DNA from: a bacterium
Lineage (GTDB): Bacteria > SZUA-182 > DTGQ01
NCBI GenBank assembly: GCA_040755755.1
Contig: JBFLZW010000022.1
Location: forward strand, 111,554 to 175,553
Direction: 5' to 3'
DNA length: 64,000 nucleotides
In this document: in pieces, positions 28,342-37,777 of the stretch
How the letters are laid out: each line of letters begins with the position of its first letter
Numbering within the stretch: the first letter of the stretch is position 1
The notes under the pieces: generated by a model
Told to the model about the DNA's origin: nothing
The model's database searches: none
Seen by the model: the letters and a program-made list of their open reading frames with translations, nothing else
Translations under genes and position numbers: made by a program

Positions 28342-28533
28342 TCTACCGGACACTTTTGAGGTAACAACCGCGAATGAACGCGAATGAACGCGAATGAACG
28401 CGAATGAACGCGAATGAACGCGAACTGAACAAAGAGGACTCGATAATGAAGGCAAATCAAAAGAATTTATTAGCGTCTATTCGTGTGCATTCGCGGTTGA
28501 TTACAGGAATTGAAAAAAAAAAGTGTCCGGTAG
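28342..28533. mobile_element. Palindromic MITE-like element with 10-bp tandem array
   Basis: The ends are a 15-bp inverted repeat: CTACCGGACACTTTT at 28342 and AAAAGTGTCCGGTAG ending at 28533. Inside each end is a second inverted pair built on AACCGCGAATG / CATTCGCGGTT. Starting at 28371 there are five head-to-tail copies of CGAATGAACG plus a variant. No coding capacity. It lies between the DUF433 gene and the SH3 gene. Confidence 0.65.
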
Positions 28534-28541
28534 CGAAATAG

Positions 28542-29108
28542 CTAATCAATCATATAGCGATATCCTGATTTCTTTTTCCAGGAAAAACCTCTGGTGATCA
28601 GCCCGATGAACCAGCCAAATAACAGGATCCCGGCACCGAAAGCTGCCCACATCTGATCCTGGCGGTTTTTCAGCCGGTAATTTTTATTTCTGATTTGCTT
28701 GAGCTCTCCCTCGGTAAGCTCGAACAATCGAACATATTTCTTAAGGGATTTGTTTTCCTGGCTCAACTGGGCAATCAGTCGTGCCTGTTTATCGGCCTCG
28801 ATGGTCAGAATTTCGAGTTGCTCGGCCAGAGGTTTTTTATTCGTAAGAAGTGATTGCGCCACCCATCCTTCTTCGCCCTGCGGAGTACGGATATAATACC
28901 ACCCACCCTTTTGGGAGACAACCGTTATCGGCTCTCCGGACCTGGCCCGGGCAACGATCCTGCTGCTCATCTCCGGCTCACTGCGCATGTTAATCATATG
29001 GATAGCGGATACGTACATGGTTTTGGCCGCAGCATTCGACTGGCTGAGAAAAACGATCGACATAAACGCCGCAGCAGTAAGAAGGAGGAGGAAACGGTAT
29101 CTTGGCAC
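28542..29108 (-). CDS. SH3-and-anchor envelope protein (YgiM-like)
   Basis: 188 residues: signal peptide (LLLLTAAAFMSIVFLSQSNAAA), bacterial SH3 domain (about 30-90, with NMRSEPEMSSRIVARARSG and GWYYIRTPQGEEGWV), a coiled coil (about 95-150) and a C-terminal transmembrane helix (AAFGAGILLFGWFIGLI) followed by basic residues. This order matches the TIGR04211 SH3-and-anchor family. SH3b domains commonly bind peptidoglycan; the protein would be a periplasmic protein anchored by its C-terminus. It follows pilR on the same strand after about 150 bases, but a link to pili is not established. Confidence 0.85.
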   Translation of the reverse strand: MPRYRFLLLLTAAAFMSIVFLSQSNAAAKTMYVSAIHMINMRSEPEMSSRIVARARSGEPITVVSQKGGWYYIRTPQGEEGWVAQSLLTNKKPLAEQLEILTIEADKQARLIAQLSQENKSLKKYVRLFELTEGELKQIRNKNYRLKNRQDQMWAAFGAGILLFGWFIGLITRGFSWKKKSGYRYMID

Positions 29109-29257
29109 TTCTCAACGCCTCCCTTCGTTAGCGTCATATATTCACCTGAAATTCATAAAGCAAAAGGGGAAATGTAATCTGATAAAAAGTATACCATCAG
29201 GAAATAGATCTTTCAAATATTTATGGTTAGAATTTTCGTCCGATGGCAGGGTATTGC

Positions 29258-30640
29258 TCACTGATTGGGGTCATATTTTTTCAGGCGATAGCGGAACGAG
29301 CGAAAACTCAGGTTAAGGAGCTCGGCGGCCCGGGTTTTATTGCCGTTACTTTTATCGAGGGCCTGGAAAATGAGGCTCTTTTCCAGGCTGTCCATGATCT
29401 TCTCCAGATCGATGCCCTGCTCGATATCGTAGTCTATGACAGGTTTACCGCCGGCTGCTGCATGCCGGATATTTTCCGGAAGGTCTTCCGGCTGGATGGT
29501 TCCTTGTGCGGCCAGGGCCACGGCCCTCTCGATGGTGTTTTCCATTTCCCGGACATTGCCCGGCCATGAATAGGCGGACAGAAGCTGCATGGCTTCGGGG
29601 GATATCTTTTTCGGCTCCTGATTAGTTTTTTGATTGAATACCTTGAGAAAATGATTAACCAGAAGGGGTATGTCCCCTTCCCGCTCCCGGAGCGGGGGCA
29701 TGTGAACAGGGATTACATTGAGACGATAGTAAAGGTCCTCCCGGAAGGTACCGGCGGCGATGGCGGATGGGATGTCGATGTTGGTGGCGGCGATCAGCCG
29801 GACGTCCGTCTGGATTCTTTCGGTTGAGCCTACTTTGCGTATTTCCCGGTCCTGAAGCACGCGGAGCAGTTTGACCTGGATCGAAAGCGGAGTGGTACCG
29901 ATTTCGTCCAGAAACAGGGTTCCGCCGTCAGCCATCTCGAAGAGCCCCTTTTTGGTGAGAACAGCTCCGGTAAAGGCCCCTTTGACATGGCCAAAGAGCT
30001 CACTTTCCAAAAGCCCTTCAGGCATGGCACCGCAGTTGAGGCTGATCAGGGGTTTATTTTTCCGGCTGCTGTTATTATGAATGGCCCTGGCTACCAGTTC
30101 CTTGCCGGTGCCGCTTTCACCGGTAATCAGGACCGTGCTGGTGCTGTCGGCAATTTTGCGGATAATGCAGAAAATCTCGCGCATCTTTTTACTCTTGCCA
30201 ACCATGCTGTCAAGCTGGTACTGGTCACGCAGCTCGAGAAGCTCGGTGCGCAGGGCAAGGTTTTCTTCCGTCAACTGTTTCTTCTCCAGGGCATTTCTGA
30301 TGATATGTTTGACTTCGTCGTTATCTTTGAACGGTTTGGTAAGATAATCATACGCTCCCCACTTGATGGCCCGGACCGCTGTTTCGGTTGAGGCGTAAGC
30401 GGTCATCATGATGACTACGGTCTCCGGGCTCAGCTCTTTCATGGCTTTCAGGAGGTCCAGCCCGCTCATTCCGGGCATCTTGATATCCAGGAGAGCCAGA
30501 TCAAAGGAATGCGTTTGCACAAGCTCGATGGCTCTTTCCGGATGAGTTGCGTATTGGACCTTGTAGCCTTCCTTGCGCAGAATGATAGACAGGCACATGC
30601 ACATGCTTTCTTCGTCATCAATAACAAGAATCGATCTCAT
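29258..30640 (-). CDS. pilR: Sigma-54 response regulator of the type IV pilus cluster
   Basis: 460 residues: receiver domain (phospho-acceptor Asp52 in [10 protein letters not shown]), AAA+ domain ([22 protein letters not shown]) and a C-terminal Fis-type helix-turn-helix ([20 protein letters not shown]). Its ATG overlaps the pilS stop by 4 bases, the usual two-component arrangement. In known systems PilR activates pilin gene transcription with sigma-54. No pilin gene is in the window, so its targets lie elsewhere or include other genes here. Confidence 0.93.
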   Translation of the reverse strand: MRSILVIDDEESMCMCLSIILRKEGYKVQYATHPERAIELVQTHSFDLALLDIKMPGMSGLDLLKAMKELSPETVVIMMTAYASTETAVRAIKWGAYDYLTKPFKDNDEVKHIIRNALEKKQLTEENLALRTELLELRDQYQLDSMVGKSKKMREIFCIIRKIADSTSTVLITGESGTGKELVARAIHNNSSRKNKPLISLNCGAMPEGLLESELFGHVKGAFTGAVLTKKGLFEMADGGTLFLDEIGTTPLSIQVKLLRVLQDREIRKVGSTERIQTDVRLIAATNIDIPSAIAAGTFREDLYYRLNVIPVHMPPLREREGDIPLLVNHFLKVFNQKTNQEPKKISPEAMQLLSAYSWPGNVREMENTIERAVALAAQGTIQPEDLPENIRHAAAGGKPVIDYDIEQGIDLEKIMDSLEKSLIFQALDKSNGNKTRAAELLNLSFRSFRYRLKKYDPNQ

Positions 30641-32343
30641 ATTCGTACGTCCTCAAGGAGAATTGGTGAGGCAGCAGGGAGAAATACCCTGAAATTGCTT
30701 CCCTCACCCGGTGCGCTGATTACCTCGATTTTCCCGTGGTGTTCTTCAACGATCCGATAGGCGATACTTAAGCCCAGGCCCATGCCTCTGTCTTTGGTAG
30801 TGTAGAAGGGAGTGAACAGTTGCTTGATGCCCTCAGGAGATATCCCGATGCCGGTATCGGCAAATTCGATCAGACAAAACCCCTGTTCCGCCTCCCTGAC
30901 CCGGATGGTGAATGTCCCGCCATCGGGCATGGCCTGGCAGGCATTGGTGGCCAGGTTCCAGAAAACCTGTTTGATCTGCCCGGGGTCTGCCTCAACATCC
31001 GCCATCGATGCAGCGATATCGGTAACGATCTGGATCCGGTCATTCTTTTCTCCGCTTTTTTGAATGAGCGTGACGGTTTCCTGAACGATATCCGCGAGGG
31101 AGCAGTTTTGCGGGTTGGGCGGCTGAGGTCTGGCATACAGCAGAAAATCGGTGATAATCCTGTTCAGCCGGTTCGATTCTTTCAGAATGATTTCCATCAG
31201 ATGGCGGTTTTCCTCATCCAGCTCAAGCTCATCATGGAGGAACTGAACCGAGCCCCTGATCGAGGCCATGGGATTGCGCAGCTCATGAGCTATGCTTGCC
31301 GACATCTGGCCGATGGTCGCCAGCACCTCCGCCTGTTTGACCTGCTCCTCCATTTTCTTGTACTCGGTCAGATCCTGAAAATTGGTGATCAGCCCTTTGG
31401 CCTCTCCCTGGGGATTCCTCAGAATAGAAATGGTCAGGCCAAGGAAAGTTTCCTGCCCCTTCCGTTTGATCCGGCTCTCCAGTCTCAGGAAATTCTTTCC
31501 TCCCTTGTCCATGGATTGGTAGTATTTTTCGATCTGCAGGGGCCTGAAGAGCTGATTCCAGTGAAACTGGCCAGCACCTTTTCCCGATGCCGGGCGGGGA
31601 AGGTCGAGAATCCGGATGGCAGCCCGGTTCATCAGGGCAACCCATCCAGTCAGGTCAGATACGATCAGGCCACTGCTCATACTCTGGAGAATGTTCTCGT
31701 TGAAGGTTTGCAGTTGAGCGATATCACCATCCCTGGCCTGGAGCTCTCTGCCCGCCCGGCGCTGCAATTCGGCCAGATATCCGCTCAGGAAAGCGGTGAG
31801 ATAGAAGGCAAAGATATTGGCAAAAATGGTATGAGAAACGTATAAAAGGTTCAGCTCGATCTCTTTGGGTACGTAATTGTAGGGAGGAATAAGTATTCCG
31901 GTAAACTGAAGGGCCAGAAGCAGACCATAAACCAGGCTGCTGAAGCTGGCCACAACCATGCTGCTCCTTCTGGACAGCAGGATGCTGGTAGTGATAATAG
32001 TCAGGCTATAGGCGAATGAGAAGGGACTTCTGATTCCTCCGGTATAAAAAACGAGCGCAGTCTCGATGATCAGATCGCCGCAGATCTGAATATAGGCGAA
32101 GAAGACCACATCCGGCGGCCCCAGGCGGAGGATAATGGCATAGAGGATGGTCATGACATAGGTAATGATAATCAGGGTTGAGAAGGGGAGGAGAGAGACC
32201 GTCGGGTTCCTGAACTGTAAAATGGTCATGGACCCCAGGAGCAGGGTTATCACGATCACCCTGATGGCGACCAGCCATTTGATCTTGCTCAGGAGGTCCT
32301 CCCCCGGTAAGGCTGATTGAGAAATCTGCGGCAGCCAGCTCAT
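30637..32343 (-). CDS. pilS: Membrane sensor kinase of the pilus cluster
   Basis: 568 residues: about six membrane helices (about 25-200), a PAS domain (about 210-335), HisKA with phospho-accepting His at about 352 (ASIAHELRNPMASI), and an HATPase domain (NLATNACQAMPDGG, DTGIGISPEG, GMGLGLSI). PilS detects membrane pilin levels and phosphorylates PilR in characterised systems. The stop codon overlaps the pilR start. The start follows a 218-base gap containing a dispersed inverted repeat. Confidence 0.92.
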   Translation of the reverse strand: MSWLPQISQSALPGEDLLSKIKWLVAIRVIVITLLLGSMTILQFRNPTVSLLPFSTLIIITYVMTILYAIILRLGPPDVVFFAYIQICGDLIIETALVFYTGGIRSPFSFAYSLTIITTSILLSRRSSMVVASFSSLVYGLLLALQFTGILIPPYNYVPKEIELNLLYVSHTIFANIFAFYLTAFLSGYLAELQRRAGRELQARDGDIAQLQTFNENILQSMSSGLIVSDLTGWVALMNRAAIRILDLPRPASGKGAGQFHWNQLFRPLQIEKYYQSMDKGGKNFLRLESRIKRKGQETFLGLTISILRNPQGEAKGLITNFQDLTEYKKMEEQVKQAEVLATIGQMSASIAHELRNPMASIRGSVQFLHDELELDEENRHLMEIILKESNRLNRIITDFLLYARPQPPNPQNCSLADIVQETVTLIQKSGEKNDRIQIVTDIAASMADVEADPGQIKQVFWNLATNACQAMPDGGTFTIRVREAEQGFCLIEFADTGIGISPEGIKQLFTPFYTTKDRGMGLGLSIAYRIVEEHHGKIEVISAPGEGSNFRVFLPAASPILLEDVRI

Positions 32344-32365
32344 ATCGGTCTCACATTGGTTAAAG

Positions 32366-32556
32366 GAGTCAGAAGTCAGGAGTCAGAAGTCAGGAGAAAA
32401 GGCATAGTAAATGCTTCGCCATTTGTCATTCCAAGCGAAATAAAGGATCTTCATAAGGATGATACCTTTCACGAGAATGCTCAGAGTCATTTACCAGGCC
32501 ATGACTTGCGCTCCGGCCACTGACTACTCTCTCCTGACTTCTGACTCCTGTCTCCT
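32366..32556. repeat. Dispersed TCAGGAGTCAG inverted repeat, copy 2
   Basis: Forward arm GTCAGAAGTCAGGAGTCAG near 32369 and reverse arm CTCCTGACTTCTGACTCCTG near 32529, about 130 bases apart, filling the space between pilC and pilS. Confidence 0.75.
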
Positions 32557-32561
32557 CAACA

Positions 32562-33776
32562 TCAATTAATCGTCGCTGCCAGCTTGAATATCGGCAGATA
32601 CATGGCCACCACGATAAAGCCGACCACCACGCCGAGAAAGACCATGAGCATTGGCTCCAGCATGGAGGTCAGGGTCTCGACTGCCACATCCACTTCATCG
32701 TCATAGAAGTCGGCGACTTTCGTCAACATGTTATCCAGGGCTCCGGTGGTCTCTCCTACGGTAATCATTTGAACCACCATCGGAGGAAAGACCTTGCTCT
32801 GGGAGAGCGGCTCGGCCATAGTCTTTCCTTCGCTGATGCTGGATTTCGTTTCGGCCAGGGCTATTTCCACCACCTTGTTGCCTGAGGTTTTGGCCGTGAT
32901 ATCCATGGCGTCCAGCATCGGTACGCCGCTGCTGATCAGGGTTCCCAGAGTCCTGGCGAATTTGGCCACTGCGACCTTGCGGATCAGAATACCGAAAACC
33001 GGGGTTTTGAGCATGAAGCTGTCAATGACCAGCCTCCCTTTTTCAGTTTTATAAAATTTCTTCAAAAAAACAATCAGTGAGGCTATGACGAGAAAGACTA
33101 TCCCTCCACCCCAGCCGGCCAGAAAGTTACTCATGGCTATGACCATGCGGGTCGGAGCAGGCAGCGTCCCGCCGAAGCTGGTGAAAAGACTGGCAAATTG
33201 CGGGATGACGAAAATAAGCAGCCCGGCCACGATTACCACGGCCACGATCAGAATGACGATCGGGTAAACCATGGCTGATTTGACCTTTTTTTTCAAATTC
33301 ATGGCCCGCTCGATGTAAATGGCCAGCCGGTTGAGAATGGTATCGAGGATTCCACCCAGCTCTCCGGCATCCACCATGTTGACATACAGGCTGTCAAAGG
33401 TGGTGGGGTGCTTGCGGAGTGCATCACCAAAGGATGAACCTCCTTCCACCGATTGTTTGACTTCCTTGCAGGATTGAGCCAGGGTCGGATTTTCGGTTTG
33501 GGCGCAGAGAATATCCAGGGCCTGAACCAATGGCAGGCCAGCGTCAATCATGGTGGAAAGCTGACGGGTGAGGATAACGATATCGCGGGTAGTGACCTTC
33601 TTTTTTCCCAGACCGGGGAGTTTGATCTCGATCGATTTAGCCTTCTGCTTGACCGAGGTGGCAATGATAGCCTGTTTTCTCAGTTCCTTAGCCGCCTGTT
33701 TATTGTCTTCAGCCTCGATCTCACCAGTGACGGATTTTCCTTGCAGGGACTTTCCTGTGTATTGAAATACGGGCAT
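32562..33776 (-). CDS. pilC: Type IV pilus inner-membrane platform protein
   Basis: 404 residues, standard PilC/GspF length. The N-terminal cytoplasmic part (KSLQGKSVTGEIEAED...) is followed by two T2SSF domains (about 70-190 and 270-395). Characteristic stretches are LTRQLSTMIDAGLPLVQAL, GELGGILDTILNRLA, ARTLGTLISSGVPMLDAMDI and VGETTGALDNML, with membrane helices near 170-190, 220-240 and 375-400. It forms the platform on which PilB and PilT act. It is 19 bases downstream of pilT. Confidence 0.95.
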   Translation of the reverse strand: MPVFQYTGKSLQGKSVTGEIEAEDNKQAAKELRKQAIIATSVKQKAKSIEIKLPGLGKKKVTTRDIVILTRQLSTMIDAGLPLVQALDILCAQTENPTLAQSCKEVKQSVEGGSSFGDALRKHPTTFDSLYVNMVDAGELGGILDTILNRLAIYIERAMNLKKKVKSAMVYPIVILIVAVVIVAGLLIFVIPQFASLFTSFGGTLPAPTRMVIAMSNFLAGWGGGIVFLVIASLIVFLKKFYKTEKGRLVIDSFMLKTPVFGILIRKVAVAKFARTLGTLISSGVPMLDAMDITAKTSGNKVVEIALAETKSSISEGKTMAEPLSQSKVFPPMVVQMITVGETTGALDNMLTKVADFYDDEVDVAVETLTSMLEPMLMVFLGVVVGFIVVAMYLPIFKLAATIN

Positions 33777-33795
33777 AGTTTGCCTTTGCTCCTTC

Positions 33796-34896
33796 TTATA
33801 ATATGCTGTCTTGCATCATCTGATGCAATTCAGCCGGATAGGGGGATCTTCCCAGGGCAGTTTCTTTGCTGATGTGATTGAGCTTATACAGCGAGAAGAG
33901 TGCCTGGTTCATGGTCTGCATTCCATATTTTAGGCTCCCGCTTTGCATGAGGCTGTAAATCTGCTGGACCTGGTTTTCCCGGACCAGGTTGCGAATAGCG
34001 TGATTGGGTATAAGGACTTCCAGGGCCAGAATCCGGCCCTCTTCAAACTGTTTGGGTATCAGTTGCTGACAGAGAATTCCTTCCAGAAGAAAAGAAAGCT
34101 GGGTCCGGACCTGATTCTGCTGATGAGGAGGAAAAACATCGATAATGCGGTTGATGGATTGAATACAGGAGTCGGTGTGAAGCGTAGCCAGGGTAAGATG
34201 TCCGGTCTCGGCAATGGTCAGGGCCGCTTCCATGGTTTCAAGATCACGCATCTCACCGATCATGACCACATCGGGGTCCTCCCGCAGAACGGACCGGAGA
34301 GCCCTGGACATGGAGAGAGCATCGGAGTGCAGCTCACGCTGGTTGATCATGCACTTTTTATGGCTGTGAAGGTATTCTATCGGGTCCTCTACGGTTATAA
34401 TATGCTTATGAACCTGCGTATTGATGCATTCAATCATAGCTGCCAGGGTAGTTGATTTTCCGCTCCCCGTTGGACCGCAAACCAGGATGAGCCCCCGCTG
34501 CCGCTCGCAGAGCTCGCTGACAACCGGAGGAAGGTTCAACTCCTGCAGGGTGGGTATGATATAGGGAACACTCCGGATAGCCAGGGCCATACTCCCCCGC
34601 TGATAGTAGGCATTGACACGGAAACGGCTCAAGTCGCTGACCCCAAAGGAGAAATCAATCTCCCGGCTTTGTTCGAGCTGGCCTTTCTGATCCTCGGTCA
34701 GAATTTCAAAGGTCAGATGCCTGGTATCTTCCGGAGACAGGGGAGGATAATCCAAATGGCGGATTTGACCATTCACCCTCACCTGAGGCGGAATGCCGAT
34801 AGTCAAGTGCAGGTCGGAAGCCTTCTGAGAGAACATGGCCTTCAACAGATCCTGCATCGTTATACCTGCTTCAGCATAATGTGGAATCATGTTCAT
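33796..34896 (-). CDS. pilT: Type IV pilus retraction ATPase
   Basis: 366 residues: Walker A VCGPTGSGKST, the Asp-box (IITVEDPIEYLH), Walker B DPDVVMIGEMRD, the His-box (GHLTLATLHTD) and the PilT signature AIRNLVRE near the C-terminus. It powers pilus disassembly and twitching. The annotated start has no good ribosome-binding site; ATG 34857 (MQDLLKAMFSQKASDLHL) would remove 13 residues and fits the family better. pilB lies upstream across a 216-base block made almost entirely of repeats. Confidence 0.94.
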   Translation of the reverse strand: MNMIPHYAEAGITMQDLLKAMFSQKASDLHLTIGIPPQVRVNGQIRHLDYPPLSPEDTRHLTFEILTEDQKGQLEQSREIDFSFGVSDLSRFRVNAYYQRGSMALAIRSVPYIIPTLQELNLPPVVSELCERQRGLILVCGPTGSGKSTTLAAMIECINTQVHKHIITVEDPIEYLHSHKKCMINQRELHSDALSMSRALRSVLREDPDVVMIGEMRDLETMEAALTIAETGHLTLATLHTDSCIQSINRIIDVFPPHQQNQVRTQLSFLLEGILCQQLIPKQFEEGRILALEVLIPNHAIRNLVRENQVQQIYSLMQSGSLKYGMQTMNQALFSLYKLNHISKETALGRSPYPAELHQMMQDSIL

Positions 34897-35112
34897 TGTG
34901 GAGGAGTCAGGAGTCAGAAGTCAGGAGTCAGAATAAATACTTTGTCTCCCGGCTCTGAGCTCCCTGTTCCCCGGCTTCTTGGCTACTGATTACGGCAACT
35001 GTCTTTACTGACCACTGGCCACTGATCACTGACCACTGTCTTTACTGACCACTGATCACTGACCACTCTTCTGGCTCCTGGCTCCTGACTTCTGACTCCT
35101 GACTCCTGTTTT
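34897..35112. repeat. Repeat block between pilB and pilT
   Basis: Starts with GGAGTCAGGAGTCAGAAGTC, continues with repeated ACTGACCACTGATCACTG units (35000-35066) and ends with CTCCTGACTTCTGACTCCTG units up to the pilB stop. This combines two of the dispersed repeat families (copy 3 of the TCAGGAGTCAG family). Confidence 0.75.
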
Positions 35113-36900
35113 TTAATCATCAAACGATACCCGCAGTACCTCTTCGATGGTGGTGACTCCCTCCCTGATCTTTTGGAGGCCGCTGTCTCTGAGGGTTCTC
35201 ATTCCCTCACGGCGGGCCTGAGCTTTCAATTCATTGACCGGCGCACCATTCAGAATTTGAAGCTTCAGCCCTTCGGTAATTTTCATAACCTCGTACAGAG
35301 CAACCCGCCCCTTGTAGCCGGTGTTATTGCAGGCACTGCACCCCTTTCCCTTGAAGATTTTCAATTCCCCGACTTCCTCGGCTGAAAAACCCACCCTGAC
35401 CAGGGCTTTTTCCGGCACCGTAATTTCCTCCCTGCACTGGGAGCAAATACGTCGTGCCAGCCGCTGGGCCACAATTAAAATCACGGCTGAAGAAACAAGA
35501 AAAGGTTCCACCCCCATATTTAATAATCGGCCAATTGTGCCGGGCGCATCATTGGTATGAAGAGTACTGAGCACCAGGTGACCGGTCAGGGCCGCTTTGA
35601 TTCCGATCTCGGCGGTCTCGGTGTCCCGGATTTCACCCACCATGATCACGTCCGGGTCCTGCCGCAGGAAGGAGCGCAGGGCAGCGGCAAAGGTCAGGCC
35701 GATTTGCTCCTTCACCTGAACCTGATTGATTCCGGCCAGATTGAACTCCACCGGGTCTTCGGCAGTCATGATGTTGGTTTCCTCGTTGTTGAGCTGATGG
35801 AGCGCGGAGTAAAGGGTTGTAGTTTTGCCGCTTCCGGTAGGGCCGGTTACCAGGACCATGCCATAGGGGCTGTGAATGGCATCCTGGAACAGTTCAAGAG
35901 CTTTGGGCTCGAATCCCAGTTTGCCCATGTCCAGTTGAAGGTTGGATTTATCCAGAAGACGCAGTACCACCTTTTCTCCAAAGAGGGTCGGCAGCACCGA
36001 AACCCGAAAATCCATATCCTTTTTTTTGCCGAGTTTCAGCTTGATGCGGCCATCCTGTGGCAGCCGCTTTTCGGCAATGTCCAGTTTGGACATGATCTTG
36101 ATACGGGAAACCACGGCATTCTTGATCTTCATCGGCAGGCCCATAGCCTTTCGCAATACCCCGTCCAGGCGGTAGCGGACCCGGAAGCTCTTTTCATACG
36201 GCTCAATGTGGATATCGCTTACTCCCATCTTTACCGCTTTGATCAGAAGACCGTTGACCAGCTTGACGATCGGGGCATCAACATCCAGTACCCCATCCTC
36301 GTCCTGCTCCTCCACCACTTCAACGTTGTCAACCGCACCCTTGACGATGTTATCGAAATCATCGACATCCACGACCGAATCATCAAGGTCCTCCGAAAAG
36401 TCCGTGCCCGGACCTGTACCCTCCTGCTCATCAATGTCATAATCCTTGGCGTTGATCTCCTCCGTCGGGGCTTTCTTTTTCCGGTAATACCTGTCAAAGG
36501 CCCTTTTAAAGGAGGATTCGGAGGTGACGACGGTCTCCACGGAATAGCCGGTGAGGAATTTAATATCGTCAATGGCAAAGACATTGGAAGGATCAACCAT
36601 GGCCAGGGTCAGAATGCTGGACATGAGGCTGACGGGAATGCAGCTATATTTTTTCGCCAGATCCTGCGGAATGAGTTTGACCACCTCTTCGTCGATCTCG
36701 AAGCTGTTCAAATTGATGGTCGGAACACCATACTGCTTGCTTAAAAACCAGAGAATATCCTCCTCTTTGAGGAACCCCAGCTTAATCAGGTTAAAACCAA
36801 GCCTGCCCCCTGATTTTTTCTGCTCCTCCAATCCCTGCTGGAGTTGCTCTTCGGAGATCATTTTCGCCTTGAGGAGCAGTTCGCCAAGTCGCTCTTTCAT
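35113..36900 (-). CDS. pilB: Type IV pilus extension ATPase
   Basis: 595 residues: N-terminal GspE/MshEN domain (about 1-160), an acidic Asp/Glu-rich linker (about 165-215), then the ATPase with Walker A TGPTGSGKTTT, Walker B DPDVIMVGEIRD, the His-box (GHLVLSTLHTNDA) and the zinc site (CSQC ... CSACNNTGYKGR). It assembles pili from PilC and pilin subunits. It is first in the minus-strand order pilB-pilT-pilC-pilS-pilR. MshEN domains can bind c-di-GMP, but the binding motif was not checked residue by residue. Confidence 0.95.
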   Translation of the reverse strand: MKERLGELLLKAKMISEEQLQQGLEEQKKSGGRLGFNLIKLGFLKEEDILWFLSKQYGVPTINLNSFEIDEEVVKLIPQDLAKKYSCIPVSLMSSILTLAMVDPSNVFAIDDIKFLTGYSVETVVTSESSFKRAFDRYYRKKKAPTEEINAKDYDIDEQEGTGPGTDFSEDLDDSVVDVDDFDNIVKGAVDNVEVVEEQDEDGVLDVDAPIVKLVNGLLIKAVKMGVSDIHIEPYEKSFRVRYRLDGVLRKAMGLPMKIKNAVVSRIKIMSKLDIAEKRLPQDGRIKLKLGKKKDMDFRVSVLPTLFGEKVVLRLLDKSNLQLDMGKLGFEPKALELFQDAIHSPYGMVLVTGPTGSGKTTTLYSALHQLNNEETNIMTAEDPVEFNLAGINQVQVKEQIGLTFAAALRSFLRQDPDVIMVGEIRDTETAEIGIKAALTGHLVLSTLHTNDAPGTIGRLLNMGVEPFLVSSAVILIVAQRLARRICSQCREEITVPEKALVRVGFSAEEVGELKIFKGKGCSACNNTGYKGRVALYEVMKITEGLKLQILNGAPVNELKAQARREGMRTLRDSGLQKIREGVTTIEEVLRVSFDD

Positions 36901-37071
36901 GATAACCTTTTGATGGATGTAATCTTTTTATGTTATATTGAAAATGGTAAGTAAAGATAAAAGCAGCGGAAAGATTCAGGGAGGAAGAACCCGCCCTTCT
37001 TTTCCCCGGAATAGAGTATTTCTACCCGTGCGATATACTATTATTATCGTCTCGAACAGGTGAAATCTGAG

Positions 37072-37200
37072 ATGGAAGATAAAATTGTGATTGAATTGCA
37101 GCATGAGGAAAAATATTCAGCCATAGGAACAGGAATTGCATTTTGGCTTTATATTGTGCTTTACAGTATCAGCCGAAGGGGATTTTATATCGAAGTCTAG
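37072..37200 (+). CDS. Possible 42-residue membrane peptide
   Basis: An open frame from ATG 37072 to TAG 37200 encodes a short charged N-terminus and one hydrophobic helix (AIGTGIAFWLYIVLYSI) with a basic end. AGGTGAAA stands about 10 bases upstream. It ends 9 bases before another small membrane-type frame at 37210. No family; may be fortuitous. Confidence 0.3.
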   Translation: MEDKIVIELQHEEKYSAIGTGIAFWLYIVLYSISRRGFYIEV

Positions 37201-37209
37201 GGTATTAGT

Positions 37210-37623
37210 ATGGATAAGTTAAAATTTCTTGTCTTTTTGGGAAGCCTGCTTTGGGTCTGCCTGCTCTGTGGATTACGTTCGATCGGTTCGGTTGGATGTG
37301 TACATCGCCAACGCACTGGGGCAGGTAGATTTTTTGAGCTTACAGGGAGATTAATTACTGCCCAGAAACCGAAAATCATCACGGCAGTTATAAACAGGAA
37401 TACAAATCCGATTCGCTCTCCTGAGGAATATCACCTTTTTATCACTTTTAATTTTCTCAGTAAATATATTAACCCTGACAAATATCAGGAAACGTTGCTC
37501 TCACCTTGTGTGCAACTGAGTAACATCTTGATTAACCATCAGGAAGATATTTCTCCTTCAAGAGAAAACCGTCTGCCTTTTCAAATCCTTCAGATTATAA
37601 GTACTTCTATAATAAGATCCTGA
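37210..37623 (+). CDS. Hypothetical protein with N-terminal membrane helix
   Basis: 137 codons. The first 25 residues are hydrophobic (LKFLVFLGSLLWVCLLCGL), suggesting export or anchoring; the rest shows no motif. The ribosome-binding site is poor. It is followed by about 150 AT-rich bases before the HEAT-repeat gene. Not recognised; low confidence that it is real. Confidence 0.3.
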   Translation: MDKLKFLVFLGSLLWVCLLCGLRSIGSVGCVHRQRTGAGRFFELTGRLITAQKPKIITAVINRNTNPIRSPEEYHLFITFNFLSKYINPDKYQETLLSPCVQLSNILINHQEDISPSRENRLPFQILQIISTSIIRS

Positions 37624-37777
37624 GAACTCCTCTCGTTATTTGGAGGAGCCGAGAGTCATATGAATACCACAGTGTATATAAACTACACAGCATATGAGTT
37701 ATCCAGATAATTACGTACGCTGATATGGTATAAGGTCAGAAAAGGGACCTCAGTATATTAACTCAAAAAGGGATCTT

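Noticed and set aside
34897..35112. CRISPR-like appearance of short repeats between pilB and pilT
   Set aside because: Units are short, contiguous or inverted, with no uniform unique spacers and no cas genes; they belong to dispersed intergenic repeat families.
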